Positions 63,904 through 64,000 of a DNA stretch of 64,000 nt are shown here, in pieces. The DNA comes from Microbacterium sp. CSI-V. GTDB taxonomy: Bacteria; Actinomycetota; Actinomycetes; Actinomycetales; Microbacteriaceae. Made by a program: the position numbers and the translations under genes. Under the pieces are notes generated by a model. The model searched no databases. It was not told where the DNA came from and saw only the letters and a list, made by a program, of their open reading frames with translations. Location of the stretch: contig NZ_MTQM01000009.1 of NCBI RefSeq assembly GCF_001984105.1, positions 744,001 through 808,000 of the forward strand, in the 5' to 3' direction. Position 1 is the first letter of the stretch. Each line of letters opens with the position of its first letter.

Positions 63904-64000
63904 GCCCCCGGATCGTTCGCACGGTCGCTGAACTGCGCGCCGTGCTCGCCCCGCGCCGCGCCGACGGTGTCGGCTTCGTTCCGACCATGGGGGCGCTCCA
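63900..64000 (+). CDS. panC: Pantoate--beta-alanine ligase, 5' end (cut by window edge)
   Basis: The first 33 codons from GTG 63900 read RIVRTVAELRAVLAPR and end in FVPTMGAL, the PTMGALH ATP-binding motif of PanC. The gene joins pantoate to beta-alanine to form pantothenate. The overlap with the DUF2520 gene supports the start. Confidence 0.88.
   Translation, partial: MSPRIVRTVAELRAVLAPRRADGVGFVPTMGAL

Overview
The window is high-GC chromosomal DNA from an actinobacterium, most likely the Microbacteriaceae (Microbacterium-like). The inference rests on very GC-rich codon use, frequent GTG starts with 4-base ATGA/GTGA gene overlaps, actinobacterial markers (GlnR, SenX3-RegX3, CarD, SigK-RskA-fasciclin, an IdeR/DtxR-type iron box) and a striking abundance of the heptamer GGATGCC. 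No 16S gene is present, so the genus is an inference.

Left edge (1-5.3 kb): the 3' part of a tyrosine integrase ends just before a tRNA-Thr, which looks like the end of an integrated element lying left of the window. It is followed by a membrane-anchored DsbA-like protein without its cysteine pair, a MalK/UgpC-type sugar ABC ATPase, a DUF4032 kinase-like protein and an NAD(P)-binding oxidoreductase.

Catabolic island (5.4-27.1 kb): a 2-oxoacid dehydrogenase (fused E1 plus E2), a VOC protein and a GntR regulator are followed by one long leftward operon. In transcription order it carries an amidohydrolase, an ABC permease, a sugar-type binding lipoprotein, a fused ABC ATPase-permease, an M24 hydrolase, a 3-hydroxyisobutyrate-dehydrogenase-like enzyme and a divergent SDR. 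Two further amidohydrolases are each divergently paired with a ketopantoate-reductase paralogue. An XRE-cupin regulator, a zinc alcohol dehydrogenase and a Dabb protein complete the locus. The content suggests uptake and breakdown of an amide or N-heterocyclic compound to a 2-oxoacid; the substrate cannot be read from the sequence.

Core and phosphate/nitrogen region (27-54 kb): rlmB-cysS, ispDF, carD, senX3-regX3, phoU, gpmA, FUSC, ygfZ, a nitrobindin-like protein, glnR and ppk. Next comes a NUDIX-phosphatase fusion and a PPTase-like protein, convergent with an M1 peptidase and a 1312-residue Pls-type membrane peptide synthetase whose pocket reads as lysine-activating. The synthetase is divergent from pstSCAB across a clear 11-bp-period PHO box. 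This is the most interesting assembly: a predicted epsilon-poly-lysine-type polymer pathway tied physically, and probably in regulation, to phosphate starvation and polyphosphate synthesis.

Right part (54-64 kb): an aminodeoxychorismate-lyase-like gene, a candidate small RNA plus a large palindromic element, sigK-rskA divergent from a fasciclin lipoprotein, an iron-siderophore uptake locus with a 23-bp divergent promoter and no ATPase gene, tRNA-Lys, a RhuM-Fic/Doc gene, a DUF2520 protein and the first codons of panC.
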